From Streptomyces aurantiacus (GTDB taxonomy: Bacteria > Actinomycetota > Actinomycetes > Streptomycetales > Streptomycetaceae), in contig NZ_CP114283.1 of assembly GCF_027107535.1 (NCBI RefSeq), positions 7,316,001-7,380,000 of the forward strand: a stretch of 64,000 bases of DNA, in the 5' to 3' direction. Shown here piece by piece: positions 16,922 to 26,142 of the stretch (positions within the stretch are counted from its first letter, which is position 1; every line of letters starts with the position of its first letter). The notes beneath the pieces were generated by a model. That model saw only the letters and a program-made list of their open reading frames with translations. It ran no database searches and was not told where the DNA came from. Position numbers and translations under genes: made by a program.

Positions 16922-18490
16922 ATGAGAGCTGCCGTCCTCTACGGAACAGCCGGGTCCCTGGTCCTGACCGCTGTCGTCGCCGCGCCCGCTGGCAGCGCCC
17001 AGACGCCGTCCGGCTGGGCCGAACGGCACGGCACGGCGGTCGCCGCCGAGCGCGCCGCCGACGACGGCATCCGCTTCGGGACGTGCTCGAAGGACCAGGA
17101 CGGCCCGGCCACCCTGCAGTGCGGCACGGTGAGCGTCCCGCTCGACTACGCGCACCCCGACGGCAAGCAGATCAAGCTGACCGTCAGCCGGGTGAGGGCC
17201 ACCGGCAAGGACGGGAAGCGGTCCGTGCCGCGGCAGGGCGCGCTCGTCTTCAACCCGGGCGGTCCCGGCGCGTCCGGCATGTACTTCCCACTGATCGGCA
17301 TGATCCCGCAGTGGAAACGCATCGCGGCAGCGTACGACCTCGTCGGGTACGCCCCGCGCGGGGTGGGCCGCTCGGCGCCGCTGTCCTGCCAGGACCCGAA
17401 ACAGCTCCTCAAGGGCCCTTCGCAGTCACCGACGCACCCCTCGGAGTCGTACAAGAAGGAGCGTGTCGCACGGGCGAAGGCGTACGCGCGTGGCTGCGTC
17501 GAGCGGTCGGGCCGCGGGATCAGGCACTTCTCCTCGATCAACAACGCCCGTGACCTGGACGTCCTGCGTGCCGCCCTGGGCGAGCGGAGGCTGACCTTCA
17601 TGGGGGCGTCCTACGGCACGTACTTCGGAGCCCTGTACGCGGAGCTGTTCCCCTCGCACGTGCGCCGGATGGTCCTCGACTCGGCCGTCGACCCGGACCC
17701 GGAGAAGGTCTGGTACCGCAACAACCTCGACCAGTCGGTCGCCTTCGAGGGCCGCTGGGCCGACTTCCGCGCCTGGATCGCCAAGCACGACAAGGTGTAC
17801 GGGCTGGGCCGCACGCCCGAGGAGGTGCTGCGCAGTTACGAGCGGGCGCGGGCACGGCTCGCGGCGGAGCCCGCGGGCGGCACTGTCGGGCCGGGGCAGC
17901 TCCAGAGCGCGTTCCTGCAGGCCGGGTACTACGACGACTACTGGCCGCAGCGCGCGCTGGCGCTCTCCGCGTATCTGAAGGGCGACCCGAAACCGCTGGT
18001 CCGGCTGGCCGGTCCGCATCCGGACGCGCTGGAGGAGCAGGAGAACGGCAAGGCCGTCTACACGGCCGTCGAGTGCAACGACGCGCCCTGGCCGCGCGCG
18101 TGGCACACCTGGGACCGGGACAACACGCGTCTCGCACGCGTGGCGCCCTTCGAGACCTGGAGCAACGTCTGGATGAACCTGCCCTGCGCGTACTGGCCGC
18201 TGCCGCGCCGGCGGCCGCTCGACGTGCGGACGGCCCCCGGGGAACTGCCGCCGACGCTGATCCTTGCCGCCGAGCGGGACGCGGCGACGCCGTACGCCGG
18301 CGCGCTGGAGATGCACCGGCGGTTGTCCGGCTCGGCCCTCGTCACCGAGCAGGCGGCGGGCTCGCACGGGATCGGCGGCGGGGACAACGCGTGCGTCAAC
18401 GCCCACCTGGACGCGTATCTGCTGGAGGGAAGGCATCCGGTGCGGCGCGCGGTGTGCGCGCCGCACAAGGAGCCGGTCCCGGCCCGTTAG
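16922..18490 (+). CDS. Secreted alpha/beta-hydrolase, TAP-like (tripeptidyl aminopeptidase/Slp-type) peptidase
   Basis: The 522-residue protein starts MRAAVLYGTAGSLVLTAVVAA, a Sec signal peptide ending near AGSAQ (about residue 25). The fold is an alpha/beta hydrolase with nucleophile S230 in GASYGT, acid D453 in AAERDAATP and H482 in GSHG; the oxyanion loop is NPGGPGASG. A TAP C-terminal domain follows ECNDAPWP. Streptomyces Tap and SlpD/E remove N-terminal peptides from secreted proteins. The ATG at 16922 follows GAAGGGAAAG. It is convergent with hemQ. Confidence 0.9.
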   Translation: MRAAVLYGTAGSLVLTAVVAAPAGSAQTPSGWAERHGTAVAAERAADDGIRFGTCSKDQDGPATLQCGTVSVPLDYAHPDGKQIKLTVSRVRATGKDGKRSVPRQGALVFNPGGPGASGMYFPLIGMIPQWKRIAAAYDLVGYAPRGVGRSAPLSCQDPKQLLKGPSQSPTHPSESYKKERVARAKAYARGCVERSGRGIRHFSSINNARDLDVLRAALGERRLTFMGASYGTYFGALYAELFPSHVRRMVLDSAVDPDPEKVWYRNNLDQSVAFEGRWADFRAWIAKHDKVYGLGRTPEEVLRSYERARARLAAEPAGGTVGPGQLQSAFLQAGYYDDYWPQRALALSAYLKGDPKPLVRLAGPHPDALEEQENGKAVYTAVECNDAPWPRAWHTWDRDNTRLARVAPFETWSNVWMNLPCAYWPLPRRRPLDVRTAPGELPPTLILAAERDAATPYAGALEMHRRLSGSALVTEQAAGSHGIGGGDNACVNAHLDAYLLEGRHPVRRAVCAPHKEPVPAR

Positions 18491-18515
18491 CGGCGCGGGG
18501 AACCGGCACGACGAG
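18491..18515 (+). repeat. Degenerate copy of a GGCGCGGGGAAC intergenic repeat
   Basis: GGCGCGGGGAACCGGCACG just after the TAP-peptidase stop resembles the better copies at 23445, 27007 and 45275. It sits between convergent genes. Confidence 0.4.
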
Positions 18516-18530
18516 CCCTCACGGAGCTCG

Positions 18531-19262
18531 TCAGGCGAGGCCCTCGACCAGCTCGGCCACGGACTTGCGGCGCCCGGTGTAGAAGGGAACCTCCTCACGG
18601 ACGTGCATCCGCGCCTCGGAGGCACGCAGGTGCCGCATGAGGTCCACGATGCGGTACAGCTCGTCCGCCTCGAAGGCGAGGAGCCATTCGTAGTCGCCGA
18701 GGGAGAACGAGGCGACCGTGTTGGCGCGCACGTCCGGGTAGCCGCGGGCCATCTTGCCGTGGTCGGCGAGCATCCGGCGACGGTCCTCGTCCGGCAGCAG
18801 GTACCAGTCGTAGGAGCGGACGAACGGGTACACGCTGATGTAGTTCCGCGGCGTCTCGTCGGCGAGGAACGCCGGGATGTGCGAGCGGTTGAACTCCGCC
18901 GGCCGGTGCAGCGCCATGTTCGACCAGACCGGCTCCAGGGCGCGGCCCAGCTTCGTACGGCGGAAGAGGTTGTACGCCTCCTGGAGCTGGTCGGCGGTCT
19001 CGGCGTGCCACCAGACCATGAGGTCGGCGTCGGCGCGCAGCCCCGAGACGTCGTACGTGCCACGGATCGTGACGTCCTTGGCGGCGAGCTGGTCGAACAG
19101 CTCCTGCACCTCGTCCGCGTAGCCGGCGCGGTCCACGGGCAGGACATCGCGCAGCTTGAACACGGACCAGAGGGTGTAACGGATGACCTCGTTGAGGTCC
19201 TTGGCCTTCTTGCCGGCGTTCGGAGTCCTGGCCTGGCCGGTGGTGGGGGCGTCGTCGCTCAT
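18531..19262 (-). CDS. hemQ: Coproheme decarboxylase HemQ/ChdC
   Basis: This 243-residue chlorite-dismutase-fold enzyme converts coproheme to heme b in the coproporphyrin-dependent pathway of Gram-positive bacteria. The catalytic Tyr is probably Y145 in [15 protein letters not shown], and the proximal heme ligand H168 in [15 protein letters not shown]. It starts 4 nt downstream of the hemY stop with GGGAGAA as ribosome site, so hemY-hemQ form one operon. The function is well established for actinobacterial HemQ. Confidence 0.95.
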   Translation of the reverse strand: MSDDAPTTGQARTPNAGKKAKDLNEVIRYTLWSVFKLRDVLPVDRAGYADEVQELFDQLAAKDVTIRGTYDVSGLRADADLMVWWHAETADQLQEAYNLFRRTKLGRALEPVWSNMALHRPAEFNRSHIPAFLADETPRNYISVYPFVRSYDWYLLPDEDRRRMLADHGKMARGYPDVRANTVASFSLGDYEWLLAFEADELYRIVDLMRHLRASEARMHVREEVPFYTGRRKSVAELVEGLA

Positions 19263-19266
19263 GGGG

Positions 19267-20793
19267 CTATTCTCCCGCTCCGCCGTGAAGGCTCTGCACC
19301 GGGTTCGCGATCAGCGCGTCCGTGAGTCCCGCGCGGCCGCCGGTCAGCCTGTCCACGGCGGCGTTCGCGCTCGCCACGCACGCCGGGATGCCGACGCCGT
19401 CGTACGCCGCTCCGCAGACGGCGAGGCCCGGCAGTCCGGCGACGTGCTCGCGGATGCGGGCCACGCGCGCGTGGTGCCCGACCGGGTACTGGGGCAGTCC
19501 GTCGTCCCAGCGCGTCACCCGGGTCTCCAGGGGCTTCGCGGCCAGGCCGGTGGCCTCGCGCAGGTCGTGCCGTGACACGTCGACGAGGTCCCGGTCCTCG
19601 CGGCCGAGGATCTCCGTCTCGCCGTACCGCCCGACGGACGTCCGCAGGACCACCACGTCCGGGTTCCCGTCGGCGATCCAGCCCCACTTCTGGGAGGCGA
19701 ACGTCGACGCCTTGATCGTGCGCCCGTCGACCGGCGGCACCAAAAATCCGCTCCCTTCGGGAAGGGAGACGTCACTGCGGCGGTAGGCGAGGGTGATCAA
19801 CGCCATGGACGCGTACTCGACCGTCGCGAGCTCGGCCGCGGCGGCCGGGGCCTCGGCGCCGAGCAGTGCGGCCGCGGCCCCGGCGGGCACCGCCACGACG
19901 ACGGCGTCGGCCGACAGCACGCGGCCGCCCGCGACGACCCGCCAGCGCCCGGGACGCTCGGCGCCGTCCGGTCCGGCCCCGCCGTGGCCAGGGCCGCCCG
20001 AGGACCCGGCCGAGTCGTCCTCGGTCCGCCGCAGCTCCGTGACCGGCGCCCCCGTGACGATCTCGCCGCCCCGGGCGCGCACCGACTCGGCGACGGCGAG
20101 CGGCAGCTGCCCGATGCCGCCCTCGATGCCCATGAAGACCGGGCCCGTCTGCTGGCTGCGCGCCGCCTTCGCCTGGATCTCGCGGACCGCCTCCGTGAGC
20201 GAGGTGTGCGTGCGGGCCGCCTCGAAGAGCTGGGGGACGGCCGAGCGCATCGAGATGCGGTACGCGTCGCCCGCGTAGACCCCGCCGAGCAGGGGCTCGA
20301 TGAGTCGGTCGACGACCTCGCGGCCGAGGCGCTCCGCGACGAACTCCCCCACCGCCACGTCGTCGCCGACCTCGGTGCGCGGCAGGTCGCGGTCGCGCTC
20401 GATCCTGCGCAGGCCCTCGTCGGAGAGGACCCCGGAGAGGGCGGCCGCGTCCCCGGGGACGCCCATGACATGGCCCTTGGGCATGGGCCGCAGTGCCCCG
20501 CGCGTCCAGAGGGAGGCGCCCGCCGTCGCCGGTGTCCTGAGCCGGTCCGCGAGGCCCACCTCGCGGGCGAGCGCCACCGCCTCGGGCCGTCGCGCGAGCA
20601 TCGACTCGGCGCCGAGATCGACGCGGGCGCCCGCGATCCGGCCCGGCAGCAGCTTTCCGCCGAGCCGGTCCGAGGCTTCCAGGACGGTCACGCGCGCGCC
20701 GCCGTCCAGCAGCCGGTGGGCGGCGGCCAGACCGGCGATGCCACCCCCGACGACGACGACGTGACCCGTGCCCGTACGTGTGTCTGCGTGCAT
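19267..20793 (-). CDS. hemY: Coproporphyrinogen III oxidase (FAD) HemY/CgoX
   Basis: The 508-residue flavoprotein begins [10 protein letters not shown] with the FAD dinucleotide-binding motif [16 protein letters not shown] directly after; [11 protein letters not shown] is the second family motif. The C-terminal FAD contact is [14 protein letters not shown]. Gram-positive HemY oxidises coproporphyrinogen III to coproporphyrin III. The ATG at 20793 is preferred over upstream frames because it places the FAD motif at the usual distance. It is transcribed leftwards with hemQ and is divergent from the DUF4349 lipoprotein gene. Confidence 0.94.
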   Translation of the reverse strand: MHADTRTGTGHVVVVGGGIAGLAAAHRLLDGGARVTVLEASDRLGGKLLPGRIAGARVDLGAESMLARRPEAVALAREVGLADRLRTPATAGASLWTRGALRPMPKGHVMGVPGDAAALSGVLSDEGLRRIERDRDLPRTEVGDDVAVGEFVAERLGREVVDRLIEPLLGGVYAGDAYRISMRSAVPQLFEAARTHTSLTEAVREIQAKAARSQQTGPVFMGIEGGIGQLPLAVAESVRARGGEIVTGAPVTELRRTEDDSAGSSGGPGHGGAGPDGAERPGRWRVVAGGRVLSADAVVVAVPAGAAAALLGAEAPAAAAELATVEYASMALITLAYRRSDVSLPEGSGFLVPPVDGRTIKASTFASQKWGWIADGNPDVVVLRTSVGRYGETEILGREDRDLVDVSRHDLREATGLAAKPLETRVTRWDDGLPQYPVGHHARVARIREHVAGLPGLAVCGAAYDGVGIPACVASANAAVDRLTGGRAGLTDALIANPVQSLHGGAGE

Positions 20794-20964
20794 GTCCCCA
20801 ACTGTCCCAGACCCCGCCGACAGTCCCGCGGGCCCCGGTGCCGGCCGGGGGTGTCCATGCCGAGTCCGGACCGTGACCGCTTCGGGACCGGATCCGCCCA
20901 ACGTCTGGCGGGGCTCCGGCGTCGAAGGAACGTAAGCCATCACGACACCCTCGGGGGAGCAGAC

Positions 20965-21972
20965 ATGCAGACACGTGGCAGTGGTACGACCGGGCGCCGG
21001 TCAGCACGACCTGTCCGGATCCTTTCGGGGCTTCTGCTCGCCGGCGCCCTCGCGCTCACCGGGTGCACCGGCGCAGACGACAGCGACGGCGGTGCGAAGT
21101 CGGCATCGGACGCCGACGCCGCCGCGCCGAACGAGGCGCAGGCGGAGGCGGGCGCCGGCGCCGCCGACAGCGCCGCGAGCAGCGGCAAGGGAGAGCAGGC
21201 CTCCGCACCGACGAGGCTCACCACCCACGTCATCCACACCGCGACCCTGACCGTGCAGGTCAAGGACGTGCCGAAGTCCCTCGCCGAGGCGCGCACCGTG
21301 GTCGAGAACGCGGGCGGCATGGTCGGCAACGAGACCACCGACCGCGACTCCAAGGGCCGCGAGCGCTCCCGGGTCGTCCTGCGGGTCCCGGCGGAGGAGT
21401 ACGAGGCGGTGCGCAAGGAGCTGGAGGGCTCGGGCAGGCTCATCGACCTCAAGGCGAAGGCGCAGGACGTCACGGAGCAGGTCGTCGACGTGGAGAGCCG
21501 CGTCAAGACGCAGCGTGCCAGCGTGGCGCGGATCCGCGAGCTGATGGACCGGGCGACCAAGCTGAGCGATGTGGTCACTCTCGAGGGCGAGTTGAGCACC
21601 CGTCAGGCCGACCTGGAGTCGCTGCTGGCCCAGCAGGCCTCGCTGAAGGACCGTACGAGTCTGGCCACGATCACACTGTCGTTGTCGGAGACCCCGGTGA
21701 AGAAGGCCGCCGAGGACGACGATCCCGGTTTCGCGGACGCGCTCGGGGGCGGCTGGGACGCGTTCGTCACCATGTTCCGCTGGATCGGGCTGGCGCTGGG
21801 CGCGGTGCTGCCCTTCCTGGTGGGCGCGGCGCTGCTGCTGTTCCTCTGGGTGCGTTTCCTGCGCGGCCGGACGCCGGGCCGCCCGGTCGCGGCGACCCCG
21901 GGTGCGGGCACCGGCACGGGTTCGCTGCCGGTCGCGCCGCCCGTCCGCCCGGAGCACGACGACAAGGACTGA
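20965..21972 (+). CDS. DUF4349 lipoprotein
   Basis: The 335-residue protein has a lipoprotein signal with lipobox ALTGC (Cys near residue 33). After an Asp/Ala/Ser-rich linker comes the DUF4349 region (ATLTVQVKDVPKSLAEARTVV) and a coiled coil (QVVDVESRVKTQRASVARIREL, through DLESLLAQQASL). Near the C-terminus is one membrane helix (about residues 270-300) with a Pro-rich cytoplasmic end. The ATG at 20965 follows CGGGGGAGC. The function is unknown; the layout suggests a membrane-spanning envelope protein. Confidence 0.85.
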   Translation: MQTRGSGTTGRRSARPVRILSGLLLAGALALTGCTGADDSDGGAKSASDADAAAPNEAQAEAGAGAADSAASSGKGEQASAPTRLTTHVIHTATLTVQVKDVPKSLAEARTVVENAGGMVGNETTDRDSKGRERSRVVLRVPAEEYEAVRKELEGSGRLIDLKAKAQDVTEQVVDVESRVKTQRASVARIRELMDRATKLSDVVTLEGELSTRQADLESLLAQQASLKDRTSLATITLSLSETPVKKAAEDDDPGFADALGGGWDAFVTMFRWIGLALGAVLPFLVGAALLLFLWVRFLRGRTPGRPVAATPGAGTGTGSLPVAPPVRPEHDDKD

Positions 21973-22019
21973 GCAAGCCGCGGCGGGAGCGAAATGCGGG
22001 GCCGCCGTAGCGTGTTCGC

Positions 22020-23417
22020 ATGAGCATGAGTCGCGCGAGCCGCACGAAGGAACGTCTGGTGGTCGTCGGAGGGGACGCGGCGGGCATGTCCGCCGCGTCC
22101 CAGGCACGCCGTCTGAAGGGCCCCGACGAGCTGGAGATCGTCGCCTTCGAGCGGGGCAGCTTCAGCTCCTTCTCGGCGTGCGGCATCCCTTACTGGGTGG
22201 GCGGTGACGTCTCGGACCGGGACCAGCTGATCGCCAGGTCGCCACAGGAGCACCGGGCCCGCGACATCGACCTTCGGATGCGTACGGAGGTCACGGAACT
22301 CGACGTCGAGGGCGGCCGCGTACGCTCCCGGGACCTGGAGTCCGGGGCCGAGGTGTGGACGTCGTACGACAAGCTCGTGATCGCGACGGGCGCCCGCCCG
22401 GTGCGGCCGCCGCTGCCCGGCGTCGACGCCCCCGGGGTGCACGGGGTGCAGACCCTCGACGACGGGCAGGCCCTCATCGACACGCTGTCCCGTACGGCGG
22501 GCCGCCGCGCGGTCGTGATCGGCGCGGGCTACATCGGCGTGGAGATGGCCGAGGCGCTGATCAAGCGGGGGTACGAGGTGACGGTCGTCAACCGTGGCCG
22601 GGAGCCCATGTCCACGCTCGACCCGGACATGGGGCGTCTGGTGCACGAGGCGATGGAGGGCCTCGGCATCACGATGGTGAACGACGCCGAGGTCACCAAG
22701 ATCCTGACCGGTGAGGACGGGCGGGTCCGCGCGGTCGTCACGGAGGACGCCGAGTACCCGGCGGACGTGGTGGTCCTCGGCATCGGTGTCCGTCCGGAGA
22801 CCACGCTCGCCGAGGCCGCGGGGCTGCCGCTCGGCGACCACGACGGGCTGCTGACGGACCTGGCGATGCGGGTGCGCGGCCACGAGAACATCTGGGCGGG
22901 CGGGGACTGCGTCGAGGTCCTCGACCTGGTCTCGGGCCGCGAACGCCACATCGCGCTGGGCACCCACGCCAACAAGCACGGCCAGGTGATCGGCTCGAAC
23001 GCCGGCGGGGGCTATGCCACGTTCCCCGGTGTCGTCGGCACGGCGGTGAGCAAGGTCTGCGAGCTGGAGATCGCCCGTACCGGCCTGCGCGAGAAGGACG
23101 CGCACCGGGCGGGCCTGCGGTTCGAGTCGGTCACCATCGAGTCGACGAGCCGTGCGGGCTACTACCCGGACGCCGACCCCATGACGGTGAAGATGCTCGC
23201 CGAGCTCCGCACCGGCCGCCTCCTCGGCGTCCAGATCGTCGGCCAGGAAGGCGCCGCCAAACGCGTCGACATCGCCGCGGTGGCCCTCACCGCCCGCATG
23301 ACGGTCGAACAGATGACAGCCCTGGACCTCGGCTACGCCCCACCGTTCTCCCCGGTCTGGGACCCCATCCTGGTAGCAGCCCGCAAGGCGACAGCAGCGG
23401 TGAGAAGCACCACGTAA
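22020..23417 (+). CDS. FAD-dependent disulfide reductase, CoA-disulfide-reductase-like
   Basis: The 465-residue flavoprotein has an N-terminal FAD motif VVVGGDAAGMSAASQARR and the single active-site Cys of CoA-disulfide reductase/NADH oxidase enzymes in FSACGIPYWVGG (about residue 60). The NAD(P)H-binding motif is VVIGAGYIGVEMAEAL, followed by the FAD-closing GGDCVEV and a dimerisation domain. It may reduce CoA or mycothiol-related disulfides, or act as NADH oxidase. There is no Shine-Dalgarno sequence; TAGCGT at 22008-22013 lies 6 nt before the ATG, suggesting a leaderless transcript. Confidence 0.88.
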   Translation: MSMSRASRTKERLVVVGGDAAGMSAASQARRLKGPDELEIVAFERGSFSSFSACGIPYWVGGDVSDRDQLIARSPQEHRARDIDLRMRTEVTELDVEGGRVRSRDLESGAEVWTSYDKLVIATGARPVRPPLPGVDAPGVHGVQTLDDGQALIDTLSRTAGRRAVVIGAGYIGVEMAEALIKRGYEVTVVNRGREPMSTLDPDMGRLVHEAMEGLGITMVNDAEVTKILTGEDGRVRAVVTEDAEYPADVVVLGIGVRPETTLAEAAGLPLGDHDGLLTDLAMRVRGHENIWAGGDCVEVLDLVSGRERHIALGTHANKHGQVIGSNAGGGYATFPGVVGTAVSKVCELEIARTGLREKDAHRAGLRFESVTIESTSRAGYYPDADPMTVKMLAELRTGRLLGVQIVGQEGAAKRVDIAAVALTARMTVEQMTALDLGYAPPFSPVWDPILVAARKATAAVRSTT

Positions 23418-23432
23418 CACGCAAATCCCCAC

Positions 23433-23471
23433 CCGCGCCCAAAGGGGCGCGGGGAACTGCGCGACAAGCCC
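23433..23471 (+). repeat. Intergenic repeat with hairpin (GGGGCGCGGGGAACTGCGCG type)
   Basis: CCCGCGCCC (23433-23441) pairs with GGGCGCGGG (23446-23454) and is followed by GAACTGCGCGACAAGCC. The same tail occurs in the copies at 26994 and 45275. It probably terminates the flavoprotein transcript. Confidence 0.75.
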
Positions 23472-23530
23472 CCACCGGCGGAGAGCCGGATCCCAGCCCG
23501 ACACCCCGGTCAGCAGGAGGGGGCCACCCC

Positions 23531-23872
23531 TCAGGCCCCCTGTGCCGCCCCCGCCCCGTTGCCGTTGATCTTCTCTATCGCCTGCCGCGCCTGCTCCCCC
23601 GGCGACCGCTGCAGCGAAGAGACCGCCGACACCGCGGGCGGCGGCATCGCCGCGGCGGCGGCCTGCGGACGCGCGTGCGACCCGGCCTGCCGACTCCGCA
23701 GCCGATGGCTCGCGGCCTCGTCCAAGGACACAGGCCGTTGCATGCTCACGGCCAGCCGGCCGGCCTCCTGGCCGAGCGCGGCCACGTCCTCCCACGACAG
23801 CCGGAGTACGACGGCGAGCTCCGCCTCGCCGTCCGGCGTGGCGATCAACGGCTGAGTGACTCGGTCGTTCAT
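23531..23872 (-). CDS. Small conserved-looking hypothetical protein
   Basis: The 113-residue cytoplasmic protein starts at ATG 23872 (MNDRVTQPLIATPDGEAEL) after GAGGA. The N-terminal half is well structured (LAVVLRLSWEDVAALGQEAGRLAVSM); the rest is Ala/Pro-rich and ends QAIEKINGNGAGAAQGA. No known domain is recognised. It is divergent from the rhomboid gene with a 102-bp gap, so the two may share control. Codon bias supports a real gene. Confidence 0.65.
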   Translation of the reverse strand: MNDRVTQPLIATPDGEAELAVVLRLSWEDVAALGQEAGRLAVSMQRPVSLDEAASHRLRSRQAGSHARPQAAAAAMPPPAVSAVSSLQRSPGEQARQAIEKINGNGAGAAQGA

Positions 23873-23934
23873 GACCTGTTCCTCACGTATTGCTGGGATC
23901 ACGGGCGGTTGCCGAAACATACGCACACATCCGC

Positions 23935-23963
23935 GCCCCCGTTCAGAGTCCTCGAACGGGGGC
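23935..23963 (+). promoter_or_regulatory. Stem-loop in the leader of the rhomboid gene
   Basis: GCCCCCGTTC (23935-23944) and GAACGGGGGC (23954-23963) form a perfect 10-bp stem with a 9-nt loop, ending 11 nt before the proposed GTG start at 23975. Its right arm abuts the only weak ribosome site (CAGGAT), so it could affect translation of the protease. Confidence 0.5.
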
Positions 23964-23974
23964 AGGATTTCCCC

Positions 23975-24793
23975 GTGGTCATCCCCGTTCATGACGTGAA
24001 CCCGGCACGCCGCACGCCGTATGTGACGTACGCGCTCATCGCCGCCAACTTCGTGGTCTTCCTGGCCACTCCGGGGGTGGCGAGCTCGCTCACCGGCGAG
24101 AGCGGTCTGGCCCAGCTGTGCCATCTGCAGGCGTTCCTGGACCACTGGGCGGCGGTGCCGCAGGAGCTGATCCACGGCCGGACACCGCCGACGGTCCCCA
24201 CCGGGGACGTGGGCGTGGGTCCGGAGGGCCCGGGCTGCGTCGTCGGCCCGCCCGGCTACGACAAGTCGCCCCAACTGTCGGTCCTCACGGCGATGTTCCT
24301 GCACGGCGGCTGGGTGCACCTGCTCGGCAACATGCTCTTCCTGCTGATCTTCGGGAACAACATCGAGGACCGTCTCGGCCACATCCGCTACACGCTGTTC
24401 TACGTGGCCTGCGGTTACGCGGCGGCCTACGGCTTCGCCCTCGTGAACGCCGACTCGGCCGACCCGCTGATCGGCGCGTCGGGCGCGATCGCCGGAGTGC
24501 TGGGCGCCTATCTGGTGCTCTATCCGAAGGCCAGGGTCTGGGTCCTGGTCCCGTTCCTGATCTTCCTGCCCCTGCGCCTGCCCGCCTGGATCGTGCTGGG
24601 CTTCTGGTTCGCCCTTCAGGCGGTGTACTCGTCCGGCGGCGGCGTCTCGGCGGCCGGCACCGTCGCGTACGTCGCCCACGTGGTCGGCTTCCTGGCGGGC
24701 ATGCTCCTCGCCTGGCCCCTGCGCCGGGGCACGCCGCCCCCACCCGAACCCCGGGGCCTGCTGTGGGGCAGACGGGCCCGCCCCCGCTGGTGA
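23975..24793 (+). CDS. Rhomboid-family intramembrane serine protease
   Basis: This 272-residue polytopic protein cleaves substrates inside the membrane. The catalytic Ser is S169 in GASGAIAG and the catalytic His H235 in VAYVAHVVGF. The HGGWVHLLGNMLFLLIFGNN segment carries the conserved loop and the oxyanion Asn. A roughly 70-residue extracytoplasmic loop (residues about 40-105, with two Cys) separates helices 1 and 2, as in many actinobacterial rhomboids. The start GTG 23975 (VIPVHDVNPARRTPYVTY) is uncertain; the ribosome site is weak and preceded by a hairpin. Confidence 0.9.
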   Translation: MVIPVHDVNPARRTPYVTYALIAANFVVFLATPGVASSLTGESGLAQLCHLQAFLDHWAAVPQELIHGRTPPTVPTGDVGVGPEGPGCVVGPPGYDKSPQLSVLTAMFLHGGWVHLLGNMLFLLIFGNNIEDRLGHIRYTLFYVACGYAAAYGFALVNADSADPLIGASGAIAGVLGAYLVLYPKARVWVLVPFLIFLPLRLPAWIVLGFWFALQAVYSSGGGVSAAGTVAYVAHVVGFLAGMLLAWPLRRGTPPPPEPRGLLWGRRARPRW

Positions 24794-24892
24794 GCCGGTC
24801 CCGCCCCGTCACGGGCCCGGGGAACCACGCTCACCGGCCGGCGGCCCGCGGGCCCGAGCAGGCCGCCCGTCACGGACGGCACACGCGAAGCG

Positions 24893-25960
24893 TCAGCGCG
24901 CCGTGCGCGTGTGGACGTACTCGACGAGCCGGGTCAGCGCGTCCGGATCCATCGACGGCAGCACACCGTGCCCGAGGTTGAACACATGCCCTTCCAGCCC
25001 CGCGGCGGCGTCGAGAACCTCCTGTGCCTTCTCCTCGACGACCTCGGTCGGGGCGAAGAGGACAGCGGGGTCGAGGTTGCCCTGGAGCGCCCGGCCGGGG
25101 CCGACCCGCCGCGTGGCCTCGTCGAGCGGCACCCGCCAGTCGACGCCGACGACGTCCGCGCCCGCCTCGCCCATGAGCCCGAGCAGCTCGCCCGTGCCGA
25201 CACCGAAGTGGATGCGCGGGACGCCGTATCCCTCGACGGCCTTGAACACCTTGGTGGAGGCGGGCATCACGGAACGCCGGTAGTCGGCGGGAGCGAGGGC
25301 GCCCACCCACGAGTCGAAGAGCTGGACGGCGGAGGCGCCCGCCTCGATCTGCACCTTCAGGAAGGCGGCCGTGATGTCGGCGAGCCGGTCGAGCAGGTCG
25401 GCCCAGAGCTGCGGGTCGCCGTACATGAGCGACTTGGTGTGCTCGTGGTTGCGGGACGGACCGCCCTCCACGAGGTAGCTCGCGAGGGTGAACGGGGCGC
25501 CCGCGAAACCGATGAGGGGCGTCGGACCGAGCTCACGGGTGAGCAGCCCGATCGCCTCGGTGACGTACGAGACGTCGTCGGGCGTCAGGTCGCGCAGCTG
25601 GGCGAGGTCGGCACGGGTGCGGATCGGCTTCTCGACGACAGGGCCCACGCCGGGCTTGATGTCCAGGTCGATGCCGATGGCCTTCAGGGGTACGACGATG
25701 TCGCTGAAGTAGATCGCCGCGTCCACGTCGTGCCGCCGGACCGGCTGGAGGGTGATCTCGGCGACCAGCTCGGGCCGCATGCAGGACTCCAGCATGGGGA
25801 TGCCCTCGCGCACCTTCAGGTACTCGGGCAGTGAGCGCCCGGCCTGCCGCATGAACCACACGGGCGTGTGCGGCACGGGTTCACGCCTGCACGCCTTGAG
25901 GAAGGCGGAGTCGTATGTCGCGGTCGGCTGCTGGCCCTTGGGGCGGTCAATGGCACTCAC
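24893..25960 (-). CDS. hemE: Uroporphyrinogen decarboxylase HemE
   Basis: HemE decarboxylates the four acetate side chains of uroporphyrinogen III to coproporphyrinogen III, supplying HemY and HemQ. The 355-residue protein has the signature [15 protein letters not shown] (about residues 33-47), [15 protein letters not shown], and [18 protein letters not shown] chose GTG 25960 ([11 protein letters not shown]); an ATG ten codons upstream lacks a ribosome site. It stands alone on the minus strand about 4 kb from hemY-hemQ. Confidence 0.95.
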   Translation of the reverse strand: MSAIDRPKGQQPTATYDSAFLKACRREPVPHTPVWFMRQAGRSLPEYLKVREGIPMLESCMRPELVAEITLQPVRRHDVDAAIYFSDIVVPLKAIGIDLDIKPGVGPVVEKPIRTRADLAQLRDLTPDDVSYVTEAIGLLTRELGPTPLIGFAGAPFTLASYLVEGGPSRNHEHTKSLMYGDPQLWADLLDRLADITAAFLKVQIEAGASAVQLFDSWVGALAPADYRRSVMPASTKVFKAVEGYGVPRIHFGVGTGELLGLMGEAGADVVGVDWRVPLDEATRRVGPGRALQGNLDPAVLFAPTEVVEEKAQEVLDAAAGLEGHVFNLGHGVLPSMDPDALTRLVEYVHTRTAR

Positions 25961-26106
25961 GACGAAAAGTCTCGCACGGCCCGGGGGCACCGGAAGCCCG
26001 GGCCGGACACGTGGACGTCCCGGCCCGGGTCACCGCGAACCGGCGCGTTCGGGGGCGTTTTCGGCAACACGATCCGGACAGTGGTCCGGCGCACGGGTGT
26101 CTCTCC

Positions 26107-26135
26107 CTGCACGGAGGCTCCGTTCCCCTTAATCT
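26107..26135 (+). promoter_or_regulatory. Probable leaderless promoter of the DUF3000 gene
   Basis: CTGCAC (26107-26112) and TAATCT (26130-26135) are spaced by 17 bp and fit a housekeeping-type promoter. The ATG at 26143 is 7 nt after the -10 box, so the mRNA would start at the start codon; no Shine-Dalgarno is present. Confidence 0.6.
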
Positions 26136-26142
26136 TCCCCGC

